A stretch of DNA of 64,000 nt from Epiperipatus broadwayi (GCA_028023455.1 JAQFVV010012418.1:7559244-7623243); one strand, 5' to 3'; positions 34,990-48,556 are shown, numbered from the stretch's first letter. Numbers and translations: made by a program. The notes: generated by a model not told the origin, from the sequence alone.

Positions 34990-35900
34990 AAAGATGTTAG
35001 ATGTGAAGGACAGAGTGATAGCAAACATGAGAGCATATAATAATGGGAATATATGATTTACAGAAAATGAACTGAATGAGGCAAGTAATAAATTGAAAGG
35101 TGGAAAGGCAAGAGGTTTGGATGGATGAGCAGCAGAGATGATAAATGAATTTAGGATAGAAGGCAAAATTAAAATTATTATCATGTTTTAATAAGATAGC
35201 ACAGAAGAGAGATTTTCTGGGTAGTTGGAGTAATACAAGAGTAAGACTATTATTTAAAAGAAAGGATAAGGAGCATAGAAAGTTAAACAATTATAGACTG
35301 ATAGCGGTAATGTCAGTGCTATATAAAGTTTTCTCATATATGGTGGCTGGAAGGATTGCAAAATGGATGGAAGAAAATAATATAGTGGGAGAAATGCAAG
35401 GAGATTTTCGATCAGATAGGCATATAGGAGATAGTTTATTTGTAGTTACACAACTTATGGATATGAGTAGGAATACAGGTAGACAGTTATATATGATTTT
35501 TATAGATATAGAGAAGGTATATGATAGAGTAAATAGATTATGGGTAAATTTAGTAAATTTAGGAATGGATGGAGCTTTAGTGGACATTATTAAGAAATTA
35601 CATGAAAATAATTACTATATGTATCAATTAGGGAATATAGAATCAGTTAAAATGGGATGGGACTAAGACAAGGATATCCTCTGTCACCTATTTTGTTTTT
35701 GTTGTATTTGAGAGAAATGGAAAGAGCAATAGAAAGACTAGGAAGAGGGGTAGAGATACCATTAATAGGTGGTAAGGGAGTATATACATTGTCAAATCTT
35801 TTATTTGTGAATGATGTTTTTTTGTGTGCAGAAAGAAGGGAAGATTTTTACTGGTGGATGTAATGTTAAGTGTGGTGAATAGATATAACTATTTGGAATT
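34990..35900 (+). pseudogene. LINE reverse transcriptase domain
   Basis: Open segments at 35310-35666 and 35657-35863, with degraded sequence before. Visible: LSVLYK-like fingers (MSVLYKVFSYMVAGRI), the QGDFRSDR segment, motif A as FIDIEKVYDRV near 35500, and GLRQGYPLSPILF (motif B) near 35658. Motif C reads FVND (35804-35815) where Y/FADD is expected, so the first catalytic Asp is lost. The two frames overlap, showing a frameshift near 35660. Catalytically dead as read. Confidence 0.75.
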
Positions 35901-36639
35901 CATCTTAAGTAATCAAAGAAATTACTTGGATGAATGGGAGAAAAAAATGATAAATGAAACAAAGAAAAGAAAGGGATTGATAAAAAAAAATTAACAGTGT
36001 TTCCATATAATAAATATGATGTAGCTAGAATTGTATGGAAGGGAGTGGCAGTAATGATGCATTATGTGTTAGTAAAGGGATATTAGATTACTTAGAAAAA
36101 GTATAAAGAGAAGTAGGAAGGCATGCCTTAGATGCAGAAGTGTGGACGGCAAAGGAGTTAATTCAAGGAGAAATGGGATGGTCAAGTTTTTATATGAGAG
36201 ATGCAAAAAGCAAAATGAAAATGTTTGGTAGATTGAAGTTTATGGATAATAAAAGAATAGCCAAAATAGTATTTAATTGGGTTATGAATAAAGGTCAGGC
36301 AATAAGATGGGTGTGAAAGATAATGCGATATGCAGAAGATTAAGATCAAGAATTTATGTCAGTATACTTATACAAAAGGTGGGATGATTGTGTTAGGAGA
36401 ATTGTTGAGTGTTTTAGTGTTAAGGAATGGGATAGAAGAGTAAATGCATTAATAAAGAATAGGGAGTTGGAGAGATTAAGAGCTAGTATGGAAAGTAAAA
36501 AGAATTTAAATATTTATAGAACTAAACATAATATTGGGTGTGAGTTAATTTAAGATAATAGCAAGGAAAGTAGTTTACTGTTTAAAGCTCAAACGGGATA
36601 TTTAGCAACAAGGGAATATACACATAAATGGAAAAATAT

Positions 36640-36780
36640 GGATATGTGTGATTTAATCTGCAAGTTGTGTAAGGAAGGCATAGAAAATGTTAGGCATCTG
36701 TTAATTGAATGTAAATGTCTGAATGCAGAAAGAGTACAAATAATGAAGTTGTGGAAGAATAGATATATGAACAAAGTGAT
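36640..36780 (+). pseudogene. LINE C-terminal Cys-Cys-His-Cys motif
   Basis: The frame reads CKLCKEGIENVRHLLIEC, a C-x2-C-x8-H-x4-C pattern followed by a charged helix. Such a motif closes many LINE proteins and is thought to contribute to nucleic-acid binding. It confirms that the preceding fragments form one element. Confidence 0.6.
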
Positions 36781-37659
36781 TATTGGTTTTTATGCTGGGT
36801 TTAGGAAAAGATAAGGGGTTTTTAGATATAAAGGCCATGGAGTTGATAAAGATTATGTTGTGGAAATGGGATGGAACAGGATAGAGAAAAATATGGAAGA
36901 ACTTGGGATAGGGAATGGAAAGGGAAGTCAAATTGGTTAACAGGTTTCTCTGGGCATAGTTGCTGTGAGATTCCTGACTCTGTATAAGGAGAAGTTATAT
37001 CACATCACATTGTGGTTCGTGGAAACAAGGGAAGCAGTACTTCTCATCAATAATTAAATCTTTTTTAAAATAACAAAATCAATTAATTGAGCAGTTTGAA
37101 GATATTCATAATAACCTATATTTTGTCTCATACTAATACCTTACAGAATCCCACCTCCAAAAATGAATATTATGAAAATACAATGTTCTATTTTTAAAAT
37201 GTTAATTTTTTATGTTTAATGATAAGGGAGAAAATGTTTATTTATTCTTGTTTACTTTATTCTGTTACAATGCATTATATTACACATTTTTAATTTTTTT
37301 TTCTTTAGTTTCTATTTCATTATTTTGTTGTTGTTGTTTAATTAAATGTAACTTGATACAAATATTCAAGTTATGTTTTATGATCATTCCAATTACAAAA
37401 GAAAAGAAAAAAACTACTGTAGAAATTAGTTTTGTGATGAATATACAAACTCATCTGTCTACTACAAATACATCCACATATAAAACATACTGATCCATTT
37501 TTCTGTTTACTTGATGTTTAACTTTGTTGTCTTTTAGTTTCTTCAGCAGAAAAATTTTCTTTTGTGAAATATTTAAATACCATATCTAATTGTAGCTCTC
37601 TAATGTATTCTCTTTTCTATCATATTTACTCAATGGAAACAATAACTTTGCACTTCTTT

Positions 37660-37771
37660 TGTCAAGCATTGTTAGCCGAGGGGTCATCACAGCTGCCTTG
37701 CAAGAAAGTAGTTGGTTGCAGACGGTTGTGGGTTCACGTCCCGGCTGATGCTATGGCATATGAAAAAAAAA
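37660..37771 (+). mobile_element. tRNA-derived SINE with 16-bp target duplication
   Basis: Head TTAGCCGAGGGGTCA (A-box region), CTGCCTTGCA, the B box GGGTTCACGTCCC, CGGCTGATGCTATGGC, then an A-run. It is flanked by AACTTTGCACTTCTTT at 37644-37659 and 37772-37787, a perfect 16-bp duplication, so it is probably the younger of the two copies. Same family as 28756-28871. The duplication length implies LINE-type target-primed insertion. Confidence 0.9.
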
Positions 37772-37799
37772 AACTTTGCACTTCTTTAGAATTTTTTTG

Positions 37800-38245
37800 A
37801 GCTAATGTAGACAGAATTTATATCTTTCATGAAACCTATGCTCAAGTTCATTGTGAAACACTCTTTTAAGAAGTGTGATTTTGCAATAGTGAAGTCAATG
37901 GTATCACATCATCAATCCAAGCTGAAGAATATATTGATTGATTTTTATGATCTTGCTATATGTATTTTGAAAAATTCACAGAACATCTTTAAATGAAAGT
38001 TTTCTAACTTCTTTATATTGAACCAATAGGTTGTCCAAGTTTTAATTCTATACAATAAATTAGAAAAAAATAATAGTTTTATATGCAACTAATTTAGTTG
38101 CAAAAGTTTTTTCTGTATGATGAAATACTCTTATCTTTTAACATGTTAAAAGCAGTAGCAGCACATTACAATCTGTGATAGATCTCAACATCTAAGACCA
38201 CATTTCTACGTATAAAACTATCAAAGCATTTAAACTGATATATAT
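37800..38245 (-). pseudogene. Decayed LINE fragment, RT thumb region
   Basis: Minus-strand frames give RVFHHTEKTFATKLVAYK, then NLLYRIKTWTTY and KKLENFHLKMF, matching the well-known LINE segment between RT and C-terminus (usually ...TKLKVY...LLYG.ETWT...). Related fragments lie at 51535-52070, 55335-55640 and 63770-63970. Confidence 0.55.
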
Positions 38246-38257
38246 TCTCAAGTTTTT

Positions 38258-39112
38258 TTCTCTGCTTTGTCTTATGCAATGTTATATTGCTAAAACTACT
38301 AATATATGGTATGGCTGAAGATCTTTTAGCCCCATATAGCTATTTGAGTTGGATAACTGGATTTGCATTTATCATAAAGCTTGTTTAGCAATTGGCAATT
38401 GCTCATTGTTTATATCTTACAAGCTTAAGAGAATTGGGTCATGTGATCTATGACTCTTATTTTGACTATTTATAGTCTCTGCTTTAAGTCTTATGCAATG
38501 TTACATTGTTAAGACTACTAATATATGGTATGGCTGAAGATCTCTCAGCTCCATATAGCTATTTAAGTTAGATAGCTGGGTTTGAAGACATATAGTGTCT
38601 GAAAATTTCAGATTTTCCACTCAATAGATAACTTTTAGATGAATGCTGGCTTTGGGTTGGTATTTTTAGATCTAGTGTCTGAACCTATCCTAGCACCTCT
38701 CTGAGGAGTGCCAAAGCATGAAACCATAATCAGAGGTTTGAGCAGGGGTTCCTGACAGATATTTTAAATGCTTTCTCTGGCTAAGCATTTATCATAAAGC
38801 TTGTAGAGCAATTGGCAATTGCTCAATGTTTATATCTTACAAGCTTAAGAAAAGTGAGTCATGTGATCTATGACTTTTATTTTGACTATTTATAGTCTCT
38901 GTTTTAAGTATTATGCAATGTTATATTGCTAAGATTACTAATATATGGTATGGCTGAAGATCTCTCAGCCCCATATAGCTATTTGAGTTGGATAGCTGGG
39001 TTTGCATTTATCATAAAGCTTGTTGAGCAATTGGCAATTGCTCATTGTTTATATCTTACAAGCTTAAGAGAATTGGGCCATGTGATTTATGACTCTTATT
39101 TTGACTATTTAT
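38258..39112 (+). repeat. Diverged array of the hammerhead-bearing repeat, short-long-short units
   Basis: About three units in the orientation of the inverted unit at 22 kb. The first and third units share the same internal deletion, in which GGATAGCTGGGTTTG (or close) is joined directly to CATTTATCATAAAGC. The middle unit is full length and carries the hammerhead. Identical deletion points mean that the units were amplified from a two-unit or circular template. No flanking duplication was identified. Confidence 0.8.
38695..38737 (+). ncRNA. Type I hammerhead ribozyme, best-preserved core
   Basis: Stem I ACCTCT (38695-38700), core CTGAGGA (38701-38707), stem II GTGC/GCAT with loop CAAA (closing pair G-U), GAAA (38720-38723), a CCATAA stem III region, cleavage triplet ATC, and AGAGGT (38732-38737) completing a fully Watson-Crick stem I. 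All invariant core bases are present. Stem III is weak (C opposite A), so activity is uncertain. Confidence 0.7.
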
Positions 39113-39601
39113 CTTGTATGTCTTAAAAATATGTACAATGGGTTTTTATGATTATTATTTTTGTTGATTTCTCAATATGGAAATTTTAAAATTCAATTCT
39201 ATCGCAAGTATATATATATCTACCCTATATAATATTAAAATCATAAGTGAAATTAAAATAGAATCAAAACATGCAGTTCACTAAAAATCCCAGATGTAAA
39301 TCTATTAATAAGTAACTAAAATTTCTTCTTATCTAACCATCCTTGTAAAAAAGAACAAAGTGTTATTAAAAACCTTGTATTAATAATTAGTTATTTAACA
39401 ATAAACTTGCTCTAACCTGATTAAATATATGTTAAAGAAAAATAAAATAAAGTTAAATTTTAGGAGATAATGCGGACTTATTTAACATGGGAAAAACAGA
39501 ACTTAATTTTGTAATTTTATAAATTTTGTTAAAATATATAATTGAAACTTATAGAGTTTTTTATTATTTTTTTTTTTTATTTTTTTTTTTTTTTAAATTT
39601 T

Positions 39602-39602
39602 A

Positions 39603-39668
<66 letters not shown>
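39602..39668. repeat. (ATT)n microsatellite
   Basis: Uninterrupted trinucleotide run, preceded by T-rich low-complexity sequence (39550-39600). Confidence 0.97.
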
Positions 39669-39739
39669 GTGTATTTCTGTTAAAGTGTAAATGTTGAAAT
39701 GCACATAATAAATGGATATTGAATTGAATATTGAATTGA

Positions 39740-41220
<1,481 letters not shown>

Positions 41221-41229
41221 ATGAAAAAC

Positions 41230-41281
41230 GTTATATTATAAAAACATTAGGTCGTGTGACATATGACTTGATTTCTTTGTA
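41230..41281 (+). mobile_element. Very short element end related to the 52.6-kb relic
   Basis: A 52-bp segment between two copies of ATGAAAAAC (41221-41229, 41282-41290). Its 3' half, TTAGGTCGTGTGACATATGA and onward to TTTCTTTGTAA, matches the plus-strand end of the element at 52586-52782. Probably a severely 5'-truncated insertion. Confidence 0.45.
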
Positions 41282-41964
41282 ATGAAAAACATGTTCATAT
41301 TTATTATATTAAGGTTATTCAGCATGATTAAAAAAATTTTTTTTTTTTTCATTTTCTCGCTTGGGAATCATTATATGAATTTTGACTTTTATCCCTATAC
41401 TTACTAATTTTCCCAGATTATTGCTTCATTCCTAAGAACTATATTCTTTACAACAATATCTTTTTGATAACTGATAACAAATTCAAATGGTTATCCCTAG
41501 CACTGTTGATAAAATATCAGATAATAATAATTTTAAAGATATATTTGATTCTTTATTTAATGCTCAGAAAACTAAACTAATACTTTTTTAATTATTTTTA
41601 TAATATTAGAAATTGAAACATAATCCCTTTGAAGTCTACTCTCTTATATACATTCTTTATATTTAAATAAATTCAGTTTACCCCATTTGTCAACATTCCA
41701 TACAAATAATGCAATGCTTAAAAAAGAAGTTATGATAATTGCATCACACTTTTTGTCAAGATGAAAGAAATGTTTATCTTGATATATCATTTGATGATTA
41801 TGAGTAATTAATCTTATTTTAAATTATATTTTTAGATTAACTATTCAGATTTTAATAATTTGTAAATTACTGCATTAATTAATATTGCATTTTGATTGTT
41901 TTTAATCATCACTAAATATGAAATTAATCTATTTTTTAAAAAAATGTAAATAGTATTCAAATTA

Positions 41965-42230
41965 CCAAACATCACATGATCACCATTTCTTATACTTGCT
42001 CATAACTGTTATTAAAACAGGAAAAACTCTTCATACAGTAGGGCCACCCAATGCAGTGTTCTCAGATTCAAGGCTCCTCACTGATGAAGGCCACAAGCCA
42101 GAAACTAGTCTGGGGATATTGGATGAGTAGGCACTAGATAGGGATTTTAGGCACAAGTCTTCTGACATCCATTGATTACTCTGGCTTGCATTGAATGACA
42201 CTACTGTATGGAGAGTTTGCCTGTTTTAAT
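41965..42230 (+). mobile_element. Fold-back family copy with hammerhead core
   Basis: Flanked by AATAGTATTCAAATTA at 41949-41964 and 42231-42246, a perfect 16-bp target duplication. Outer arms (AAAACAGG..AAAACTC on the left, GAGTTTGCCTGTTTT on the right) are inverted repeats. The centre carries a hammerhead motif at 42075-42116. No protein frame. Sister copies are at 23829, 45953 and 50224. Confidence 0.85.
42075..42116 (+). ncRNA. Hammerhead ribozyme motif of the fold-back family
   Basis: Stem I TCCTCA (42075-42080), core CTGATGA (42081-42087), stem II GGC/GCC with loop CACAA and an A-A mismatch at its base, GAAA (42101-42104), CTAG as a minimal palindromic stem III, TC as cleavage position (preceding G gives GTC), and TGGGGA (42111-42116) completing stem I by six pairs, one of them U-G. 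The A-A mismatch where G-C is usual lowers confidence in activity. Confidence 0.5.
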
Positions 42231-42246
42231 AATAGTATTCAAATTA

Positions 42247-44900
42247 TAAGCTTTCATGATGGGTCCATACTAATAGGATTATTTTCCATCATGGGAGTAA
42301 AGGATTAAATCAGACTTTCAACAATCTTTCCTTATGCATATTGGTTGATTCTATATTTATGTACTTATTATAAAGAATAATATCAGATATTGTAATAACC
42401 ATTACTAGAAGTTATAGTTTCAAAGCTGTAGGTGCTGATGTTGTGAATGAAACCTGATTTAATAATGAAAAAAAAAAATCATATTACTTTAAAGGGAACA
42501 GTTTTGAAAATAAAAACATTGCCTTAATATTATAAAAATAATGTTATCAAAAATGGAAATAAAGAAAGTCCATTACATTTTTTTTTCATATAAATTATAA
42601 AACATAATAAAAATATACATAATAGATATTATAGAAAATATATATTAATAATTATCCATTAAAAGTCTTTTTCAGCAAATCATTTTATATCCCTATTAAA
42701 TGTTAAACATCACTTTTAACCGTTAACTTTTAAAACAAATCTTTAACATTTGATGAGGGCATAAAATTGTGTTTTGAAAAAAACTTTTAATGTACAATTA
42801 TATATATTTTCAATAATAGCTGTTATATATGATATTATTATTTTTTATAACTTATGTAAGAATAATAGAGCAATAATGGTGAAATACATTTATTTCATCA
42901 TTATTCTAATTTCATTAAATTTTTAAAAGTACCGAAAAATGAAATATTTTTTTTAAAATCTAATTTAAAAAAACCTAAATTAGCTATGATTTTTAAGAAG
43001 TCTGTATTAAAGAATTATCTATGACAGAATATTGATTTTAACAACACACTTTATATTCAAATACATTCTTTCCAGCCTCAATTCAATTATTTATGAGAAT
43101 AGGAAGAAATAAATGGAAGAAAAGTAGGTTATTGAAATGTCAAAGTTTACAATTTGAAGTATTCTTATTTACAAAAGATGTATGCTAATATTGCATTAAG
43201 GAATAAAGCTAACAATTTAGATAAAAACCTAGCATTAAATGTAGAAAATCTTGGAAGTCATCTTCAACTTTTAATATTTAAAAAAAAAATAATGAGACAA
43301 TATTAATAGGCATAAAAATAGTTATTACATATCAGTAATAAAATTCAAACCAATTATTTGAGCAATTTAGTGCAGCGATGAACTCAACATAAAAAATATT
43401 TATAAATTAATTCTCATCAGTCAAATAAAGTTTTAAAAAATCTGTTTGATCAATTTATTTGGAATTAAGTGTTTTCAATTACTTAAAAGGTGATTTTTTG
43501 AGCAACTAACTTTGTGACTGATTTATTAAACTGAATGACTTCTAAAAGCCTTAGGACAAAATCTATCATTATTACCTTCAATGTTGTGGAGATCACTCAA
43601 TCAACTGGTTCTTTTATGAGCATATCGATTATCAACATCATAGCTGTAAGAAATTTTTTCTTTTTGCTAATTCGGATACAGTTCCAAATAGCCAATTGGT
43701 GATAAAACAAAAGTAATAACAAAAACAACTTTTCTTTTTTAAAAGAATCTAATTTTAAGATGTTCACAAAAAGAATGCACACTACATCTAATTTAATATT
43801 AAAGTACTGTTGCAAAAAAAGTGGAAATAAAATAATTAAAATATAAAATATTAAATTATTGTTATAGTACTAATAATATTTCTGTCAAAACTTGTACAAC
43901 TGTTGCAATTATCTCTTTAAAAGTCTCATAAAACTATAATGATGATACAAATCAAATGTATTTGTAAAAGTTATGTTACTATTTTTTTCCATATAATATC
44001 TTCTGGTAATTCCGATATCTATCCTGATTTTCTTTTGCAAAGCATTGTACATAAAGAAGTTCAAATCATTTTCTCAACATATCTTATTTGGTCATGAATC
44101 TACTTATTCAATCAGTGTTCACAACTTCATAATTTTAATACATATCACTTTTAAAATAATTTCCAATTCTAATATTGCTGTACTTATAATGTCAAATAGC
44201 AACCATAGTTTTTAAATCAAGTTACAAGAAATCTCAAACAAAGAAAAAAATTTGCTAGTAAGACCAAATCTATTTTTACAGTTGCGATCTTTCAAAAATT
44301 CATAATTGCTTTATTTGCGACTAAGTATATTGTATACAAACAAATAATAATTTCATTACTTATTAACACCAAAAATTCTAATAGATGTTAAGTGAAAATG
44401 GATTCTAAACTGTTGTATGTGGCCATGTTTGTATATGATAAACGTAACCCAAATACTGATTGAAATAAATATAAAAAATTCTTATATTTGGTTAGCTCAT
44501 TTTTCTGTTAGAGAATGGAATTATGGGTTTTCTAAATATAATTTTTTTGAAATTTTTGTCATCTAAATGAAAACAAACTATATTACTCTTGTATATTTTT
44601 ATAAAATATTATATTGTGAGGCATATATATGAGTTATATATTCATTTGTCTACATTAAAAAGGAAAAGGTGTGTTTTGTTTTCCATTGTAAATTATAATG
44701 ACTTGTTCTATCTGTAACTATTTAAACCTTTTTTTTTTACTGTATGCATTTATAAAAAGTGATGTATATAGTAAATTGTACATCAGTAAAATTTGTAAAC
44801 TTGAAATCCAAAAAACCATAGTCAAGAGTGAGAAAACTGTGTTATCCATATTACTAATTCTGGAAAAGATTTTCTATTTGGTATTATTTAGATCATGTTT
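42247..44900. other. AT-rich, nothing recognised
   Basis: No family or gene recognised. Long A/T runs and short frames only. Confidence 0.5.
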
Positions 44901-44954
44901 TATTTAACAGTATACACACACTTTTCTCTCCTGGTCAAGAATTACCAGTCATGC

Positions 44955-45262
44955 TCTATGTAGTAAATGTAGTGGTGGAGTGGCATATTCAATAGTTGAA
45001 GATTTCTGTATTAATTCTCAGATAATTAAAATAAAAAACTCTGTTAATAATTATGAATGGATTTTCTATGTTCAGTTTGCCATATGAGTAATCAAACAAT
45101 AAGTGCAATTAATCTATCAATTATTTATTTATTTTATTTCCAGCATTCCTGTGGCTTAGTGTATTGATATAGTGATGGACTATAAAGCTAAAGGTTTATA
45201 AGTCACAACTCAACTCCATCACTTCTGGTGACATAAATGGCATATGACCTTCTGAATACATT
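44955..45262 (+). repeat. Possible tRNA-like SINE relics
   Basis: Two stretches look tRNA-like. 44960-45030 has TAGTGGTGGAGTGG and a degenerate B box (GTATTAATTCTC). 45150-45260 has TGTGGCTTAGTG and AACTCAACTCC. The same stretch from 44911, after the acceptor-like TTTAACAG, is also open for 58 codons; tRNA-like repeat ancestry seems the simpler reading. Low confidence. Confidence 0.25.
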
Positions 45263-45952
45263 CAATTTTTTTTTTATTGACTGGCCAATAATTTTATTAG
45301 ATATATGTTGTTTCTGCTCAAGGGTATCTGAGGTAATTAGAAAATAGGATTCTGTCTAATAATTCTATGCAGGGGTATTTGTTTATTTGCCATTTTTTCC
45401 AGCATGTTATATTTAAAGCCATATGTTAAGCTTATGTCAGCAAAATCTTTTACATTAAAATTGTTTGGTATCTGAGAAGCTAACAAACATAATTGGAGAA
45501 AAAAATCCAATTATACAAATAAATGCCAACATGGCAGTCTATTCAACAAAGTAAAAAAAGAAAGAAAACATTTTAAAAAACATTTTTCTATTAATTTTTA
45601 AAATTCGCTTTCTAAAACAAAAAAATTATTAATTGAAAATTCAAATTTTAGATTTTTTTATTTTAGAAAGTAAGAATTTACTTTTAATTTTAAATCCATT
45701 TTCTATAGAAGTATTGAAGAATGTATAGATTGTCATGGTTAGTTTTTGGCTTTCTTATGATACGAATCACTGCTGTCACTTTTATTCATTTTATACACAT
45801 TAAACTAATATCTTGACATTCCAACTTGAACCCATGTCAACTTGTTTGGTAGCTAAAGAGCTTAGATTAGTCATTTATAATCTACTAGTGTTTGTTTTTG
45901 CCATCCTTGTATTAGTCTAGCACATATGCCATTTTCTGCTTATATAAACTTC

Positions 45953-46269
45953 TAAACCACCAAACATCACATGATCACCATCTCTTATGCTAATACATAA
46001 CTGTTATTAAACAGGAAAAACTCTCCATACAGTAGTGCCATCTTGTGCCAACCAGAGTAATCAATGGATGCCAAAAGGCTTGTGCATAAAATCCCCATCT
46101 AGTGCCTAAACATCCAATATCCCCAGACTAGTAGTACAAGCCAGAAACTAGTCTGGGGATATTTGGATAAGTAGGCACTAGATGGGGATTTTATACACAA
46201 GCCTTCTGGCATCCATTGATTACTCTGGTTGGCACAGGGTGGCACTACTGTATGGAGAGTTTTGCCTAT
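45953..46269 (+). mobile_element. Fold-back family copy with long palindrome
   Basis: Flanked by CTTATATAAACTTC at 45939-45952 and 46270-46283, a perfect 14-bp target duplication. From ACAGGAAAAACTCTCC to GGAGAGTTTTGCCTAT it is a near-complete palindrome of about 250 bp with a short centre near 46135. The left tail (AACCACCAAACATCACATG) lies outside the palindrome. The hammerhead CTGATGA segment is missing, but CCAGAAACTAGTCTGGGG remains. Confidence 0.88.
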
Positions 46270-46283
46270 CTTATATAAACTTC

Positions 46284-48058
46284 ATATATTTAAATCAGTA
46301 CTTATGTACAAATTATTTGATATGCACAAAGTTTTCAAAATATAGCCCTTCAAAGTTAAATGCTTTTTCACCTTAACAATATGAAAAAGAATAGGAATTC
46401 TTTTGTTAGAATCAAAACAAATTTTATTAACTATGAAACTGTTAATTTCAAGATATCCATTATTGTAAATACATTTAAAAATATGATGTTAAGTTATTTA
46501 CATTTTATATAAACATTTTTACATGGTAATGCTAATAAAAGTTTAATATCTTTCTCATGTGCTTCCAACAACAATTCTCTTCACCCTTCTCCAGAACTAT
46601 TTACTGTTATTACTGCACACAGGATGATACTGAGATAATAGCCTTATCCCTAAACAAGTTTATATCTTTTGATTTCACTAATGAAGACTAGGATTTAAAG
46701 CTTAATGTAGTTTTGCACTTTTGTAGCTAATTGCCTGAAATTTAAAAAAACAACAACAAATTTTTGAACCTAAGATAATTCACTTCTATAGTCATTTAGA
46801 TACAAGGTTAGGCCAGTTTTTATATATTTTAGAGACCTTGGTTTAATACCAACTATATGCCTCTTCTAACCTGTTCCCAAAAAGATTAATATAAACAATA
46901 ATATCATAGTAACTTTATTATATGTTTTCTCATATGCTTTCAAGAGCAATTCTCATCTTACCCTAAAACTATTTACTGTAAGCCAATGGATGCCAGAAAT
47001 TCATATGGGGATGGGGAGATTATAGCACTACATCATCTGAAGTCCATTGATTATTTATATTTATAGTAGATGACTTCAAAGGGAATGAAGAAAATTACAT
47101 TTGGAAACATATAAAAAAGATAAACAAATGGTAGAAGGAGTTAAAAGTTGATATGAAAAAGTTCTCTAAATTATATTTAACAGGTTGACTTTGGTTCAAA
47201 ACTTTTGACTTTTTTTAATTTGAGATTATTAGCTTGAATAATATAAAAGAATAAGAGGCAACGCCACATGCCTAAATCTTCAGTTTTCACTGGCAAAGGT
47301 AAAAACTGTCTGGATTTGAAGATATTATATCATTATACTATCTAATATCCATTGACTATTTAGACTTACAGTAGATGTTTCTAGACTAGAGTGAAAAGAA
47401 CTGCCTTCTAATATGTTAATTTTCTCATATAATCATTTATATCATATATAGCAAGAAAGATTTCTTTTTTTTTTTCAATTTATGTGTAAATTTAATTATA
47501 CAAAAACTTGAATTACTTATATAAATAATAAATTATTTATATTGAAATATAATACTCAAATATTATTAATTCTAATTTGCTTTTAATCTTATTAATATTT
47601 GTCTCTGCTACAGATTAAAATAAAGTAGAAAATCCATACAATTATTTGTGATTGCAATATTTTTAATTGAAATAAATATCCTGAATTGATAATGATTGAA
47701 GTATAATTGTTTTATTGTTGTTATATATATAATCAAAATTATCTCACATTCACCACTCAACCATTTTGTGATAAAAATAAATAAGTTTATGTTCATATTT
47801 TATTTCTTTAATCTTATTTTTATATTGTGTAAAATTAAATGTCATTTTTTAAAGTTAATTTTGCAAGCTGTTGCTAACTTTTTCAGTTAATTACAGTAAC
47901 TAATTATTCAAATTAAAAAATGTTTATTTTCAAGAAAGAATATATTGCCAATCTCTCAGTAAAAAAATTACATTTAGACTAAATGAAATATCATGTGATT
48001 CTTAACTCACATTCTTTACATTATATAGTAATTATGTCTATCTTTATTTATGGATTTT
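46284..48058. other. AT-rich, weak tRNA-like trace only
   Basis: Near 46805-46870 the string GGTTTAATACC sits in a B-box-like setting, possibly an old SINE. Nothing else was recognised. Confidence 0.4.
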
Positions 48059-48075
48059 ACAAACATTTATATTAA

Positions 48076-48556
48076 AATCTATTATTATAAAGCTCTGAAA
48101 ATTTTTGCAATTATTAAAAAGGAAGTCAACCTCTGATAATGTGCAACTCCTTGAATATTATAAATCTCTGCGCATTCTCCCGCCAATAAGAGTTTTAAAA
48201 ACTTAAGTGACTTCCTCTTTAATAATTACAAAATTTTCAGCACTTTATAATAATAGATTTACATTTATAAGTTATATAAGTCTTATCGTAAGTGATTAAA
48301 AATGAGACTCTATCTTTCTCCTGTGATAGGCTAACTGAATTTGTACAATTCAATATTTGATTATAACATCGGGCACACAATAGACTCAAACCCTGATATA
48401 AATATGGTCAGTAAGAGTTGGTGTATATACAAATATGCTCTAAACTTAAGTGATTCACTAAAGTTTTTAGAACTCTTACTGACAGGTGAATGCGCAGAGA
48501 TTTATAATATTCAAGGAGTAGCACCTTATCAAAGGTTGACTTCCTCTTTAATAATT
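48076..48556. mobile_element. Complex inverted-repeat element, P-Q-P'-spacer-Q'-P' layout
   Basis: Flanked by ACAAACATTTATATTAA at 48059-48075 and 48557-48573, a perfect 17-bp direct repeat. Segment P (48077-48129) is followed by Q (48130-48211), then the reverse complement of P (48212-48262), a spacer of about 180 bp, the reverse complement of Q (from about 48444) and again the start of reverse-complemented P. No coding potential beyond chance and no hammerhead core were seen. The family is unknown. Confidence 0.6.

Larger units (their letters stand above)
33470..36950 (+). mobile_element. Long decayed LINE with APE endonuclease, RT and C-terminal zinc motif
   Basis: About 3.5 kb with coding traces in the normal order of a non-LTR retrotransposon: AP endonuclease, then reverse transcriptase, then a C-terminal Cys-His motif. 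Reading frames are broken by a few frameshifts, but long open segments survive, so it is younger than the RTE-like copies. Clade not settled; the layout resembles LINEs described from ticks and other arthropods. No poly-A tail or flanking duplication was delimited. Confidence 0.75.

Noticed and set aside
44911-45087. 58-codon exon-like frame with a CSKC motif
   Set aside because: The same stretch contains tRNA-like A- and B-box strings, so SINE ancestry is as likely; no donor and no protein match were recognised.
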